Below the pieces are notes generated by a model, which was not told where the DNA came from, did no database searches, and worked only from the letters and a program-made list of their open reading frames with translations. Below are positions 46,356 through 55,787 of a stretch of 64,000 bases of DNA, one piece after another. Origin of the DNA: an uncultured Gammaproteobacteria bacterium. GTDB taxonomy: Bacteria; Pseudomonadota; Gammaproteobacteria; Eutrophobiales; Eutrophobiaceae. The DNA lies in NCBI GenBank assembly GCA_943788815.1, contig CALSRS010000001.1, positions 1,088,069 to 1,152,068 of the forward strand, written 5' to 3'. The translations under genes were made by a program, and so were the position numbers. How positions within the stretch are numbered: the first letter of the stretch is position 1; the number at the start of each line of letters is the position of its first letter.

Positions 46356-47696
46356 TTAGACAGACAAAAGATCCAGCCTACCGTTACTATCTCCGAATTT
46401 TTCCACTGGTATTTCAAACTTATCAAGCAAGGTCATATACAGGTTTGCAACCGGAGTTCTTTCTGGATATTTAATATGCTTTCCACCCTTGAGCTTTCCT
46501 GCGCCACCGCCAAACAATACTATTGGCAGGTTTTGCATTAAGTGATCATTTCCATCACTGATACTTGAACCGTACATAATTATCAAATTATCCAACAGTG
46601 TGCCATCCACATCTTCAGTAGCACGCAGTTTATCAAGATAGTAGCTTAGTAATTCAGAATGATAGTGGTTAATCTTGGTGAGTTTAGCTAACTTTTCAGG
46701 ATTACTTTGATGGTGCGACAAGGAGTGATGTACGTCCGGGACGCCAATCTCTTTATAGGTTCGATTACTTTGTTCAGGCCCAGTCATTAAAGTGATCGTC
46801 CTTGTCATATCTGTTTGGAAAGCCAAAACCTGAAGATCAAACATTAATTTCAAATGATCAGAAAATTCTGATGGCAGCCCTGTAGGACGTTCCACCGAAG
46901 GAATTTCTCGTGATGACTGTTGCTCAGCCATTTGAATTCGTCGTTCAACATCCCGCATACCATCAAGATACTCGGTCAGCCTGAGCTTATCTTCAGCGCC
47001 CACTCTCGTCATTAAGCGAGATGCCGCATTCGTAACAGAATCCAGTAAACTTTTGTCCTTTTTGATTCTAACTAACCGTACCTCTGAATCAGTGCTGCTA
47101 CTGTCACCAAACAGTCTTTCAAACACAGCCCTGGGCCGGTATTCAATTGGTAAAGGTGTAGTAGGTGTGCGCCATGACACCGTACTCATATACGCACAAT
47201 TCCAACCATTTTCACATTTCCCAACAATGTCGTTGGTGTGTAGCCCAAGCTCAAGGGACGCAAGCTGGGTATGTTGACTAAATTCCTTTGCAATGATCTG
47301 ATCTATGGATACGCCTGTTTGCCCCTGTTGCAATGGATGGACTCCAGTAAGAAAGACACCAGCAGCGCGCTCATGAGGTGCAACTTCACCTTCGCCAGGC
47401 AATGCATCACCTTCATTATTATCAAGACCACTAAGCACCAGCATCTGATCTTTGAAACGAGTGAGCGGTTGTAATGCGGGACTTAATTCATAGGATGCAC
47501 CCGTTAATTTTGGGGTCCAGGTCTCCATATTCATACCATTGGGGGCATAAATAACAGAAAACCGAGGCGCTGCCTTCAGCTTCTCTTTTGATAATGCCAA
47601 TGCCGGTGTCATCGCATCCAATAACGGCAGGGCAACACTTGCTCCCATTCCGCGTAAAAAAGTACGGCGGGGAATTGATTTTTTAAATATCATCAT
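46356..47696 (-). CDS. Tat-exported DUF1552 (HXXSHH) protein, cassette copy 3
   Basis: 446 residues, ATG at 47696 nested in the DUF1592 end (14-bp overlap). Tat signal KKSIPRRTFLRGMGASVALP. HHSLSHH near 325, SDGNDHLMQNLP near 390, APHERAA instead of APHERAG near 105. The tail ends LDLLSV. Otherwise collinear with copies 2 and 4. Confidence 0.94.
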   Translation of the reverse strand: MMIFKKSIPRRTFLRGMGASVALPLLDAMTPALALSKEKLKAAPRFSVIYAPNGMNMETWTPKLTGASYELSPALQPLTRFKDQMLVLSGLDNNEGDALPGEGEVAPHERAAGVFLTGVHPLQQGQTGVSIDQIIAKEFSQHTQLASLELGLHTNDIVGKCENGWNCAYMSTVSWRTPTTPLPIEYRPRAVFERLFGDSSSTDSEVRLVRIKKDKSLLDSVTNAASRLMTRVGAEDKLRLTEYLDGMRDVERRIQMAEQQSSREIPSVERPTGLPSEFSDHLKLMFDLQVLAFQTDMTRTITLMTGPEQSNRTYKEIGVPDVHHSLSHHQSNPEKLAKLTKINHYHSELLSYYLDKLRATEDVDGTLLDNLIIMYGSSISDGNDHLMQNLPIVLFGGGAGKLKGGKHIKYPERTPVANLYMTLLDKFEIPVEKFGDSNGRLDLLSV

Positions 47697-50097
47697 GACT
47701 GGTTACCCTCCTCATTTGAAACGGTGTGCTTTCGATAATCGCGTTGATTAACGCTGATATTCGATACTCTTCAGACGCTGCTTGCTTAATTATTGAACGC
47801 ATAAAGGAGGCATCAGTATGCTCAACCTCGCGCCCTAAGGCATAAATAAGTAATTTTTCCACTACAGTATGTATAAAATCATAACTTCGTTTTTCCAGTA
47901 GCACCTGTCTTAATCCAGCAGGTCCAACAAAAGGTGTACTGTCAGGCAATTCTCCTGAGGCATTAATGGCTGAACCAGAAGCAGCATCTATAGTGCGCCA
48001 CTTACCAATACCGTCATAATTTTCCAACGCAAAACCCAGAGGGTCCATTACTTTGTGACAACTTGCACATACCGGGTTAGAGCGATGTTGCTCCATCTGT
48101 GCGCGCATAGACAATACTTCGCCATCATCATTTTTATCTCTGAGACCAGGAATATTCGGTGGTGGTGCCGGCGGTGGCGCACTAAGGATATTTTCTAATA
48201 CCCATTTTCCACGAATGGTGGGGGCCGTACGATTGGCATAGGAGGTTATAGTTAAAATACTTCCCTGACCTAACAGGCCACCACGGGAGGGATCCGATAA
48301 GGTAACCTTACGAAAATGACTGCCATGAATATCTGGAATATCATAATGTTTGGCGAGGAGTTCATTCACAAACGTGTAATCTGCGTTCAGGAGTTCCAGT
48401 AGTGGACGATCCTCCCTGAGGATATATTCAATAAATAACTTGGTTTCCGTCTGAAATGCCTGTCGCAGATTGTCCGTAAAGTACGGAAATAAATCAGCGT
48501 CTGGGTCTGCTGCATTTAATCTACCCAAATTCAGCCACTGCGATGCGAAGTTATCAATGAGTGCTTGTGATCTTGGATCCTCAAGCATGCGTTCAAGCTG
48601 CTGTTTCAATACTTTGCTGTTTTTGAGTTTTCCGGTTTCAGCAATATCCAGCAAGATGTCATCTGGAAAACTACTCCAGAGAAATAAAGACATTCGGGTA
48701 GCAAGCTCATTGTCTGAAATTGAAAAAATTTCTCCAGGCACCACGTTTTCAGGCAGGTCTTCAATCAGAAATAAAAATTCCGGTCCTGCCAGAATTCGTT
48801 CAATCGCCAGACCTATCCCCTCATCAAAACTCCCTTCAGCTTGCCCCTGTTTAAAAAAATACATCAAATCGTCCATTTCGGCCTGGCCAGGTGTAGCGCG
48901 ATAGGCACGTTTTGCCAGATTTCTCAGGATTTTTGTAGCACACTCATCGTCATTTAAGTTTTTTGGTTGGCAAGTGAAAATCTTCTTACGACTAGCCGTC
49001 TCGCTAATTCCATTGTTATTAAACGGTCCTCCAATAGAAACCGATCGAACCTCAGGATTCCCCCCCTTGAACTGCGCATGATCATAGTGGGTCGGTTCAG
49101 GATACAAAGGCGTTTCATCAATTGCAGTATCCTGCAAAAAGGCCGCAGTCAATTTATGATTACCAGCCTTAGCATTAAATCTAACATTCAATGTTGTATC
49201 GAAGTAACGTTCATAGGCCTCCTGAGCAACATCTCCCTGTGCTGCTGTGGAATATATCCCGGCAGATCTCCCTTTCTTTTCACCACCGACACTAAATACT
49301 TTAAGGCGCTCACCATTTAGTCGTACATCTAATAGATGGGGATAGTCCTGCAGACCACGAATATAATCACGAGAATTTTTTTGCAATCGTATCTGTACTT
49401 CATATTCACCTTCCAATGGAAAATAGTGTTGAATAGCCATACCACCGCGAGTACCAAATGCCAACTCCTCGTTCATCCTGTCTTCTTGCCTGGTGGTCGT
49501 AGATATTGAGTAGACCTCAAATTCGGGCTGCATTCCTGAATCACCAATTGCGAGATGCCGAACTTTTCGGGCTGCAGAGATATATTGCTCCGCCAATAAA
49601 GGCGATAAAGTTAATGCTGTTCCAATATTTTCAAAACCAAACATGGTGTCATCTGGTGGTAATAATGACTCTCCATTCACTTCAAGGGCGAGAAGATCTC
49701 GTACGGCATTAGTGTATTCTGTGCGATTAATTCGCCGCATGGAGGGCTTACCCGGGTAAGGGTTTTCCAGAGAATGATTGTCTAGCTCAGACTCCAGGTA
49801 GCTTGAGATTTTTTCATAAGTAACCAAGTCTGGTCGAGGCATCCCGAGAGGAGGCATGGCTCTGGCTTTGAGTTTTCGTAAAACTTTTTCCCAGATTTCA
49901 GCATCTTCACCAACGCGACTAGTATCTATACCCTGGAGAGTAAGACCGGCTGTTCGTAGTGCATCATTATGACAGCCTACACAATATTGATTAACTGTGG
50001 CTTGATGTGTTGCCCCCTCGCTAACTCGTTGAGCACTCGCATCCAGGCTGAGTATCAAACAAAATGTTATCAGGCCTATCCTTGAAAACACGGTCAT
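47683..50097 (-). CDS. exported di-haem PSD/DUF1592 protein, cassette copy 3
   Basis: 804 residues, ATG at 50097. Signal peptide about 1-22. Haem motifs CVGCH at 39-43 and CASCH near 677. The hinge reads PPPAPPP instead of an uninterrupted proline run. All PSD domains are present in the same order. It ends SHDDI-stop with the DUF1552 start inside. Confidence 0.94.
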   Translation of the reverse strand: MTVFSRIGLITFCLILSLDASAQRVSEGATHQATVNQYCVGCHNDALRTAGLTLQGIDTSRVGEDAEIWEKVLRKLKARAMPPLGMPRPDLVTYEKISSYLESELDNHSLENPYPGKPSMRRINRTEYTNAVRDLLALEVNGESLLPPDDTMFGFENIGTALTLSPLLAEQYISAARKVRHLAIGDSGMQPEFEVYSISTTTRQEDRMNEELAFGTRGGMAIQHYFPLEGEYEVQIRLQKNSRDYIRGLQDYPHLLDVRLNGERLKVFSVGGEKKGRSAGIYSTAAQGDVAQEAYERYFDTTLNVRFNAKAGNHKLTAAFLQDTAIDETPLYPEPTHYDHAQFKGGNPEVRSVSIGGPFNNNGISETASRKKIFTCQPKNLNDDECATKILRNLAKRAYRATPGQAEMDDLMYFFKQGQAEGSFDEGIGLAIERILAGPEFLFLIEDLPENVVPGEIFSISDNELATRMSLFLWSSFPDDILLDIAETGKLKNSKVLKQQLERMLEDPRSQALIDNFASQWLNLGRLNAADPDADLFPYFTDNLRQAFQTETKLFIEYILREDRPLLELLNADYTFVNELLAKHYDIPDIHGSHFRKVTLSDPSRGGLLGQGSILTITSYANRTAPTIRGKWVLENILSAPPPAPPPNIPGLRDKNDDGEVLSMRAQMEQHRSNPVCASCHKVMDPLGFALENYDGIGKWRTIDAASGSAINASGELPDSTPFVGPAGLRQVLLEKRSYDFIHTVVEKLLIYALGREVEHTDASFMRSIIKQAASEEYRISALINAIIESTPFQMRRVTSHDDI

Positions 50098-50143
50098 TTA
50101 TATAACCCCCAGTGAAAACAATCTTTAAAGAATTCAGACAAAT

Positions 50144-50202
50144 AAGTATATCGACTTTGATATGCAATATTAACTGATTGAACGCGATAATTAAGGAAAA
50201 TT
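50144..50202 (-). promoter_or_regulatory. conserved upstream element of cassette 3 with -10-like box
   Basis: Nearly identical to 44705-44738, starting 47 bp before the DUF1592 start, and followed by TAATTAAGGAAAATT (50188-50202). The palindrome TGAGAATGAGTCTCA lies further upstream at 50230-50244. Copies 1 and 4 lack the full element but have TATAAT or TATACT at 45-56 bp. Confidence 0.6.
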
Positions 50203-50285
50203 GGTGGAATGTAAAGACGACTAGCTAATTGAGAATGAGTCTCAGATTAGGGAGATTTAGACAATATATTCGTTGGTAATTGCAG

Positions 50286-51764
50286 TTATTGGCCTGGTGG
50301 GGGAGGAGATCGATCATCCATTTGATCACGACTGACAACTTTTGCACCCAATTTCAATAGCAATTGTGCAGTACTTTCGTGTTTCCCATACAGTCCCTGG
50401 TATCGAATCACAGGGCTAATCCCCGAGGCCATACTCCAGGGGGTTTCACCATAATTGTCTGATACATTCACATCTGCCCCCTGATCAGCAAGGAACTGGA
50501 CAATATCATCAGCACCGATAAATGCGGCCATATGCATTGCAGTTTGACCCTTTTCTGTCCTGGCATTGATATCGACCCCCATATTCACTGCGGCCTTAAC
50601 CGCCTCAAGTGCAAGGCGGTTCTTTTCGCTGTTCGACTGATTGCCTCCCTGAAATGCACAAGACCCAGTACAAGCTGCCTGGGCTGCGGCAATAAGGGGC
50701 GTCACCCCCCCCTTCGCAGTAAGACTGGTATCCGCTTCATATTCAGTTAATAAATGCATCAGTTCCACATCCGATGATAGTGCAGAAAGTATTAATGGTG
50801 TTGCATATGTCATTTCAAAAGCACTTCCATCTGGGCCCAGTCGATGACTTTTCTGAATTTTCGCATTAGGGTCGGCCCCTGCTTCCAGCAAACTTTTGGT
50901 CAAGCTTCTCATGTTGTCAGGCCGTACTCGGTATACCGCATCGTATCGTACACCGTTAACTGTGGACATCCCGTTTCGAATGGAATTATGTAGTGCGGTC
51001 ACCCCATACTGATCACTTGAATCAGATTCGGCAGCTTGTTGTAACAGATAGATTGATAATGCTTCATGACCACTGGCACTAGCAACCACCAGGGAATTGC
51101 CTGTCTCAACAGTGCTTTCATTTGGATCTGCGCCCGCTTCCACTAGCAGTTTTGCAGTTTCCACATCACCGGATATTGCCGCAAACAATAAGGGTGTAAA
51201 CCCATTACGGGATTCCGTTGAGACTTTTGCCCCATTTTCGATCAATACCTTAACGACCTCAGCATGCCCCTTCGCTGCTGCCCACATCAGCACGGTCTGC
51301 CCTTTCTCTTGCTCAGTTGCATTAGCATCTGCCCCAGCATCAAGCAATAATTTAACCGCAGCAGCCGCACCTCTACTCGCACAATTCATTAAGGGGGTTT
51401 CACCTGACCAAAGTTTTGTATTGGTAGTAGCACCAGCATTCAATAGTGCTTCGACCATGTCTGTATTTTTATTCGTACAGGCAAGGTATAAGGGTGTCAC
51501 GCCATATGCATTGGCAAGATTTGTATCAGCATTGTTTTGAATCAAGAGTTTTGCTATTTCCTGGTTATCCCAGTGGGCTGCCCAATGTAGCGCAGAGGTT
51601 CCATCATTATCGGTATGATTTACATCGACTCCCTGTTTAAGCATAGCCGAAACATCGTCAATATTTCCCTGTTTGGCCGAGGTCACTAACGATAATTGCG
51701 CCATTGCCAATACACCATGAACTAACAGGCCAATTGTTAAAAATATATTTAGATGTGTCTTCAT
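50286..51764 (-). CDS. exported ankyrin-repeat protein, cassette copy 4
   Basis: 492 residues, ATG at 51764, three bases after the DUF1552 stop. Signal peptide ends near VLAMAQLS. About ten ankyrin repeats (DGTSALHWAAHWDNQEIA to YGETPWSMASGISPVIRYQG). The paired-Cys insertion is AQAACTGSCAFQGGNQSN. The tail ends SPPPPGQ. Third gene of cassette 4. Confidence 0.92.
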   Translation of the reverse strand: MKTHLNIFLTIGLLVHGVLAMAQLSLVTSAKQGNIDDVSAMLKQGVDVNHTDNDGTSALHWAAHWDNQEIAKLLIQNNADTNLANAYGVTPLYLACTNKNTDMVEALLNAGATTNTKLWSGETPLMNCASRGAAAAVKLLLDAGADANATEQEKGQTVLMWAAAKGHAEVVKVLIENGAKVSTESRNGFTPLLFAAISGDVETAKLLVEAGADPNESTVETGNSLVVASASGHEALSIYLLQQAAESDSSDQYGVTALHNSIRNGMSTVNGVRYDAVYRVRPDNMRSLTKSLLEAGADPNAKIQKSHRLGPDGSAFEMTYATPLILSALSSDVELMHLLTEYEADTSLTAKGGVTPLIAAAQAACTGSCAFQGGNQSNSEKNRLALEAVKAAVNMGVDINARTEKGQTAMHMAAFIGADDIVQFLADQGADVNVSDNYGETPWSMASGISPVIRYQGLYGKHESTAQLLLKLGAKVVSRDQMDDRSPPPPGQ

Positions 51765-51767
51765 TGA

Positions 51768-53108
51768 TTAAGCAGTTGAGATATCCAGGTGTCCATTACT
51801 ATCACCAAACGACTCCATTTGTATTCCCAGCTTATCCAATAAAGTTAGATATAAATTCGCCACTGGTGTCTTTTCAGGATACTTGATATGAACACCTCCA
51901 TTTAATTGACCTGACCCACCACCTATAATTGCCAATGGAAGATTTTGCATCAGGTGATCATTGCCATCACTGATTCCACTGCCATACATAATAATGATGT
52001 TATCCAGCAAAGACCCATCCATGTCCGGCGTAGCAGCCAGCCTGTCCAGATAATAAGACATTAATTCTGTATGGTACCCGTCAATTTTCTTTAGCTTATC
52101 CAGTTTCTCCGGGCTACCCTGGTGATGTGACAGGGAGTGATGTACGTCAGGAATACCGATTTCTTTGAATGTGCGATTACTTTGTTCTGGTCCTATCATC
52201 AAAGTTATCATTCGGGTCATATCCGTTTGATACGCCAGGATCTGTAAATCAAACATTAACTTAAGGTGATCAGCAAAGTTTGATGGTACGCCTGATGGCC
52301 GTTCAACCGTCGGGATTTCCCTGTCGGATTGCTGTTCTGCCATCTGGATACGCCGTTCAACATCCCGCATTCCATCTAAATATTCTGTAATTCTGACACG
52401 GTCCTCTGGCCCTACCTTTCTAATTAGTCGTGCCGCTGCATTCGTCACAGAATCTAGAAGGCTTTTATCGTTTTCGATTCTGGCCATCCTGACTTTAGGA
52501 TCGGTACTGTTATTATCACCAAATAATCTTTCGAATACGGCACGGGGGCGATACTCTATAGGTAATGGTGTCGTTGGATTACGCCATGACAAGGTATTCA
52601 TGAATGCGCAGCTCCAACCTTTTTCACAATGACCAACAACGTCTGTTGTATGCAGTCCCATTTCTAAGGACGCAAGTTGTGTTTGCTGTCCCAATTCCCT
52701 GGCAACTATTTGATCAATAGATATACCAGTCTCCCCATAACGTAATGGATGCACACCCGTTAAAAAGACGCCCCCCGCGCGTTCATGCGGGGCAGTTTCA
52801 CCTTCGCCTGGTAAGGCATCACCTTCATTATTGTCCAGTCCGGTCAATACATGCAGCTTGTCCTTATATTTGGCAAACGGCTGTAGTGATGGACTCAAAT
52901 CGAAATTTCTGCCCGTTGTTTTGGGTGTCCATTGACTCATGTTCATACCATTTGGGGTATACACAACGGAAAACCGCCTTGCAGGTTCTATTTTATCGCG
53001 TGCAGCTGCCAGTGCTGGCAACATGGAATCAAGAAATGGCAGGGCAATGGTCGCACCTGTTCCTTTCAAAAATGTCCTACGATCAATTGATTTTTTAAAT
53101 ATCATCAT
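51768..53108 (-). CDS. Tat-exported DUF1552 (HXXSHH) protein, cassette copy 4
   Basis: 446 residues, ATG at 53108, 14-bp overlap with DUF1592. The Tat signal is KKSIDRRTFLKGTGATIALP, with IDRR in place of IPRR. HHSLSHH near 325 and SDGNDHLMQNLP near 390 are retained, as are YTPNGMNM and APHERAG. It ends LDISTA. Confidence 0.94.
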   Translation of the reverse strand: MMIFKKSIDRRTFLKGTGATIALPFLDSMLPALAAARDKIEPARRFSVVYTPNGMNMSQWTPKTTGRNFDLSPSLQPFAKYKDKLHVLTGLDNNEGDALPGEGETAPHERAGGVFLTGVHPLRYGETGISIDQIVARELGQQTQLASLEMGLHTTDVVGHCEKGWSCAFMNTLSWRNPTTPLPIEYRPRAVFERLFGDNNSTDPKVRMARIENDKSLLDSVTNAAARLIRKVGPEDRVRITEYLDGMRDVERRIQMAEQQSDREIPTVERPSGVPSNFADHLKLMFDLQILAYQTDMTRMITLMIGPEQSNRTFKEIGIPDVHHSLSHHQGSPEKLDKLKKIDGYHTELMSYYLDRLAATPDMDGSLLDNIIIMYGSGISDGNDHLMQNLPLAIIGGGSGQLNGGVHIKYPEKTPVANLYLTLLDKLGIQMESFGDSNGHLDISTA

Positions 53109-55494
53109 AACTTACGGCCCTCCTCGTCTGGAAAGGTATACTCTCGACGATTGCAGTGATTAATGCTGAAATCTTGTGCTTGTCTTTGTCGGTCTTTTTC
53201 ATTATTTCTCGCATGGTAGATGCATCTCGGTAATCGACTTCGCGCCCCAACCCATAGGTCAATATTTTTTCTACGAAGGTAAAAATAAAATCTTCACTTC
53301 GTTTATCCAGCATGACCTCTTTGAGTCCGACTGGTCCTGAAAAAGGAGTACTGTCTGGTAATTCACCTGAAGGATCTATCACAGAACCTGAAGCTGCATC
53401 AACTGTCCGCCATTTTCCGATACCATCATAGTTTTCCAGGGCAAATCCGATAGGATCCATTACCTTGTGACAACTGGCACAAACAGGATTGGCCCGATGT
53501 TGCTCCATCCGCGCGCGCATAGACAACACCTTTCCTTCATCATTCTTATCCCGCAATCCTGGGACATTGGGTGGTGGTGGCGGTGGTGGGGAACCAAGCA
53601 GATTTTCCAATACCCATTTTCCACGGATGACAGGTGAAGTCCGGTTTGCGTAAGAGGTAATAGTCAAAATACTTCCCTGCCCAAGTAGTCCACCCCTGGT
53701 TTTGCCAGTCAGGTTAATTTTTCTAAAATGACTGCCATGTACATCGGGAATACCATAGTGCTGTGCAAGCCTCTCATTTACAAATGTATAGGGGGCATCC
53801 AGAAGCTCCAACAACGGCCTATCTTCTTTAATAATATAATCAACAAATAATTCTGTTTCCTTCTTAAAAGCAGCTCGCAGATTGTCATCAAAATAGGGAA
53901 ACAATTCAGTATCCGGCGCCACCGCATTTAATCGACCTATGTTGAGCCATTGCAAGGCAAAGTTATTTAACAATGCATCTGAGCGCGGGTCATTTAACAT
54001 CCTTTGTACCTGCTGGTTTAATATCCTGGAGTCCTGAATTTTCCCAGAATCAGCCAGTGCCAATAATTCATCATCAGGAAAACTGCTCCAGATAAATAAG
54101 GCTAGTTTTGTCACCAGTTCATGGGGGGGAATATTAAACGAATTCCCTACTGCAACTGACTCTGGCTGCTCTTCCAATATAAAAAGGAATTCTGGACCAG
54201 CAAGAATGCGTTCAATCGCAAGGCCTAGACCATCATCAAAACTCCCTTGAGATTGTCCACGCTTAAAAAATGCCATGAGCTCATCCATTTCAACGTCTTC
54301 GGGCTGACGTCGGTATGCCCTGGTTGCGAGTTTCTTTAATATGGTCTCAGCACATTGAGATTCATTATTTCTTGAAGGCTCGCAGATTAAAATCTTTTGT
54401 CGACTTGCCGTTTGAACCATTCCATTGGGTTCAAATGGACCACCAACCGAGACTGAACGAATGCCGGGCAGTCCTCCCTTATATTGAGAAAAGTCATAAT
54501 TAGTATGTTTTGGATATACCGGTTTTTCAGTGATCGCATTATTCTTAAGAAAGGTAGCGACAAGCTGATGATAACCGGCATCACTATAAAAACGAATGTT
54601 CAAGTCTTCATCCAGTGTACGCTCATAAATTTCTTGATCGATATCACCCTGGGCAGCAGTAGAAAAAATACCGGATGATCGACCCCGTTTTTCACCACCA
54701 ATGGTAAATTGATGAAGCTGTTTACCATCCAGGCGAATATCTAATAGGTGAGGATCATCTTGTAGACCGCGTATATAGTCCCTGGAGTTTCGTTGAAGTC
54801 TTACCTGAATTTCATATTCACCATTGGCAGGAAAAAAATGTTTCACCGCCATTCCACCTCGTGAACCAAATGGCAAATCTTCACCTAACCTGTCTTCTTG
54901 ACGAGTGTTATTGCTTAACTGGTAGATGTCATATGACGCTTGTACGTTGGCATCCCCGAGGGCTTGTTTTCTTACTTTTCTTGCTGCAGAAATGTATTGT
55001 TCCGTTAGTACTGGCGATAGTGTTAACACATTGCCAATATTGTTAAAACCAAACATCGAATCATCTGGCGGCAGCAGGGATTCTTCATCAATATCAACTG
55101 CAAGTAGGTCACGAATCACATTGGTATACTCTGTGCGATTAATCCTACGCATCGCGGGCCTGCCTGGATGCGGGTTCGCTTGTGCATATTTGTCTAGCTC
55201 ATCCTCAAGAAATTGTGAGAAGCCATCATAGGTGGAGGTATCCGGTCTTGGCATACCTGCTGGCGGCATAGCACGCGCGTTTAGTTTACGTAAAACCTTT
55301 TCCCACTTTTGTGCACCATTACCTATGTCATGGGTACTGATATCTTGCAAGCTTAGACCCGCTGTTTTTAGCTGATCATTATGACAGGTGACGCAATATT
55401 GATTGACGATAGATTGATAGTGGTCGGAGACGGCCTGTGCTGAGCATGACACGCTTAACACACTCAACATTATCCAGTATAAATAAAGACGCAT
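53095..55494 (-). CDS. exported di-haem PSD/DUF1592 protein, cassette copy 4
   Basis: 799 residues, ATG at 55494. Signal peptide about 1-20 (SVSCSAQA). First haem motif CVTCH at 34-38 (Thr instead of Gly), second CASCH near 672. The hinge has seven consecutive Pro. Domain order as in the other copies. It ends SYDDI-stop. A TATACT box lies 56 bp upstream on the minus strand. Confidence 0.94.
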   Translation of the reverse strand: MRLYLYWIMLSVLSVSCSAQAVSDHYQSIVNQYCVTCHNDQLKTAGLSLQDISTHDIGNGAQKWEKVLRKLNARAMPPAGMPRPDTSTYDGFSQFLEDELDKYAQANPHPGRPAMRRINRTEYTNVIRDLLAVDIDEESLLPPDDSMFGFNNIGNVLTLSPVLTEQYISAARKVRKQALGDANVQASYDIYQLSNNTRQEDRLGEDLPFGSRGGMAVKHFFPANGEYEIQVRLQRNSRDYIRGLQDDPHLLDIRLDGKQLHQFTIGGEKRGRSSGIFSTAAQGDIDQEIYERTLDEDLNIRFYSDAGYHQLVATFLKNNAITEKPVYPKHTNYDFSQYKGGLPGIRSVSVGGPFEPNGMVQTASRQKILICEPSRNNESQCAETILKKLATRAYRRQPEDVEMDELMAFFKRGQSQGSFDDGLGLAIERILAGPEFLFILEEQPESVAVGNSFNIPPHELVTKLALFIWSSFPDDELLALADSGKIQDSRILNQQVQRMLNDPRSDALLNNFALQWLNIGRLNAVAPDTELFPYFDDNLRAAFKKETELFVDYIIKEDRPLLELLDAPYTFVNERLAQHYGIPDVHGSHFRKINLTGKTRGGLLGQGSILTITSYANRTSPVIRGKWVLENLLGSPPPPPPPNVPGLRDKNDEGKVLSMRARMEQHRANPVCASCHKVMDPIGFALENYDGIGKWRTVDAASGSVIDPSGELPDSTPFSGPVGLKEVMLDKRSEDFIFTFVEKILTYGLGREVDYRDASTMREIMKKTDKDKHKISALITAIVESIPFQTRRAVSYDDI

Positions 55495-55787
55495 TCATTC
55501 CCCTCGCATGACCTGAAAAGAATAAAATTCCAGGTAAATTTAACCTTTGAGTATATGAAGGAACATATCTCATATCAAATGAAATCCTTATTATAAGGTC
55601 AAATATCTGACAAGATGACCGAATAATTATCAGACGATTCTTTAAAATAAAATTTTGAAAACTTCGCATTCTTTTAAAATCTGGATATCTTGACATTACC
55701 CCAGGAATGGTTCATTTTCGACGTATTAAACGCTACCAATAACACGCCTGTCTGGTTTATTAATAGATACGCTTTAGGAGTCAGTAA
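55495..55787. other. divergent intergenic region
   Basis: 293 bp between cassette 4 and the FAD dehydrogenase, both transcribed away from it. Apart from the TATACT box near 55550-55556 and a GATATGAGATATG stretch around 55575, I see no gene or clear operator. It must contain both promoters. Confidence 0.5.
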
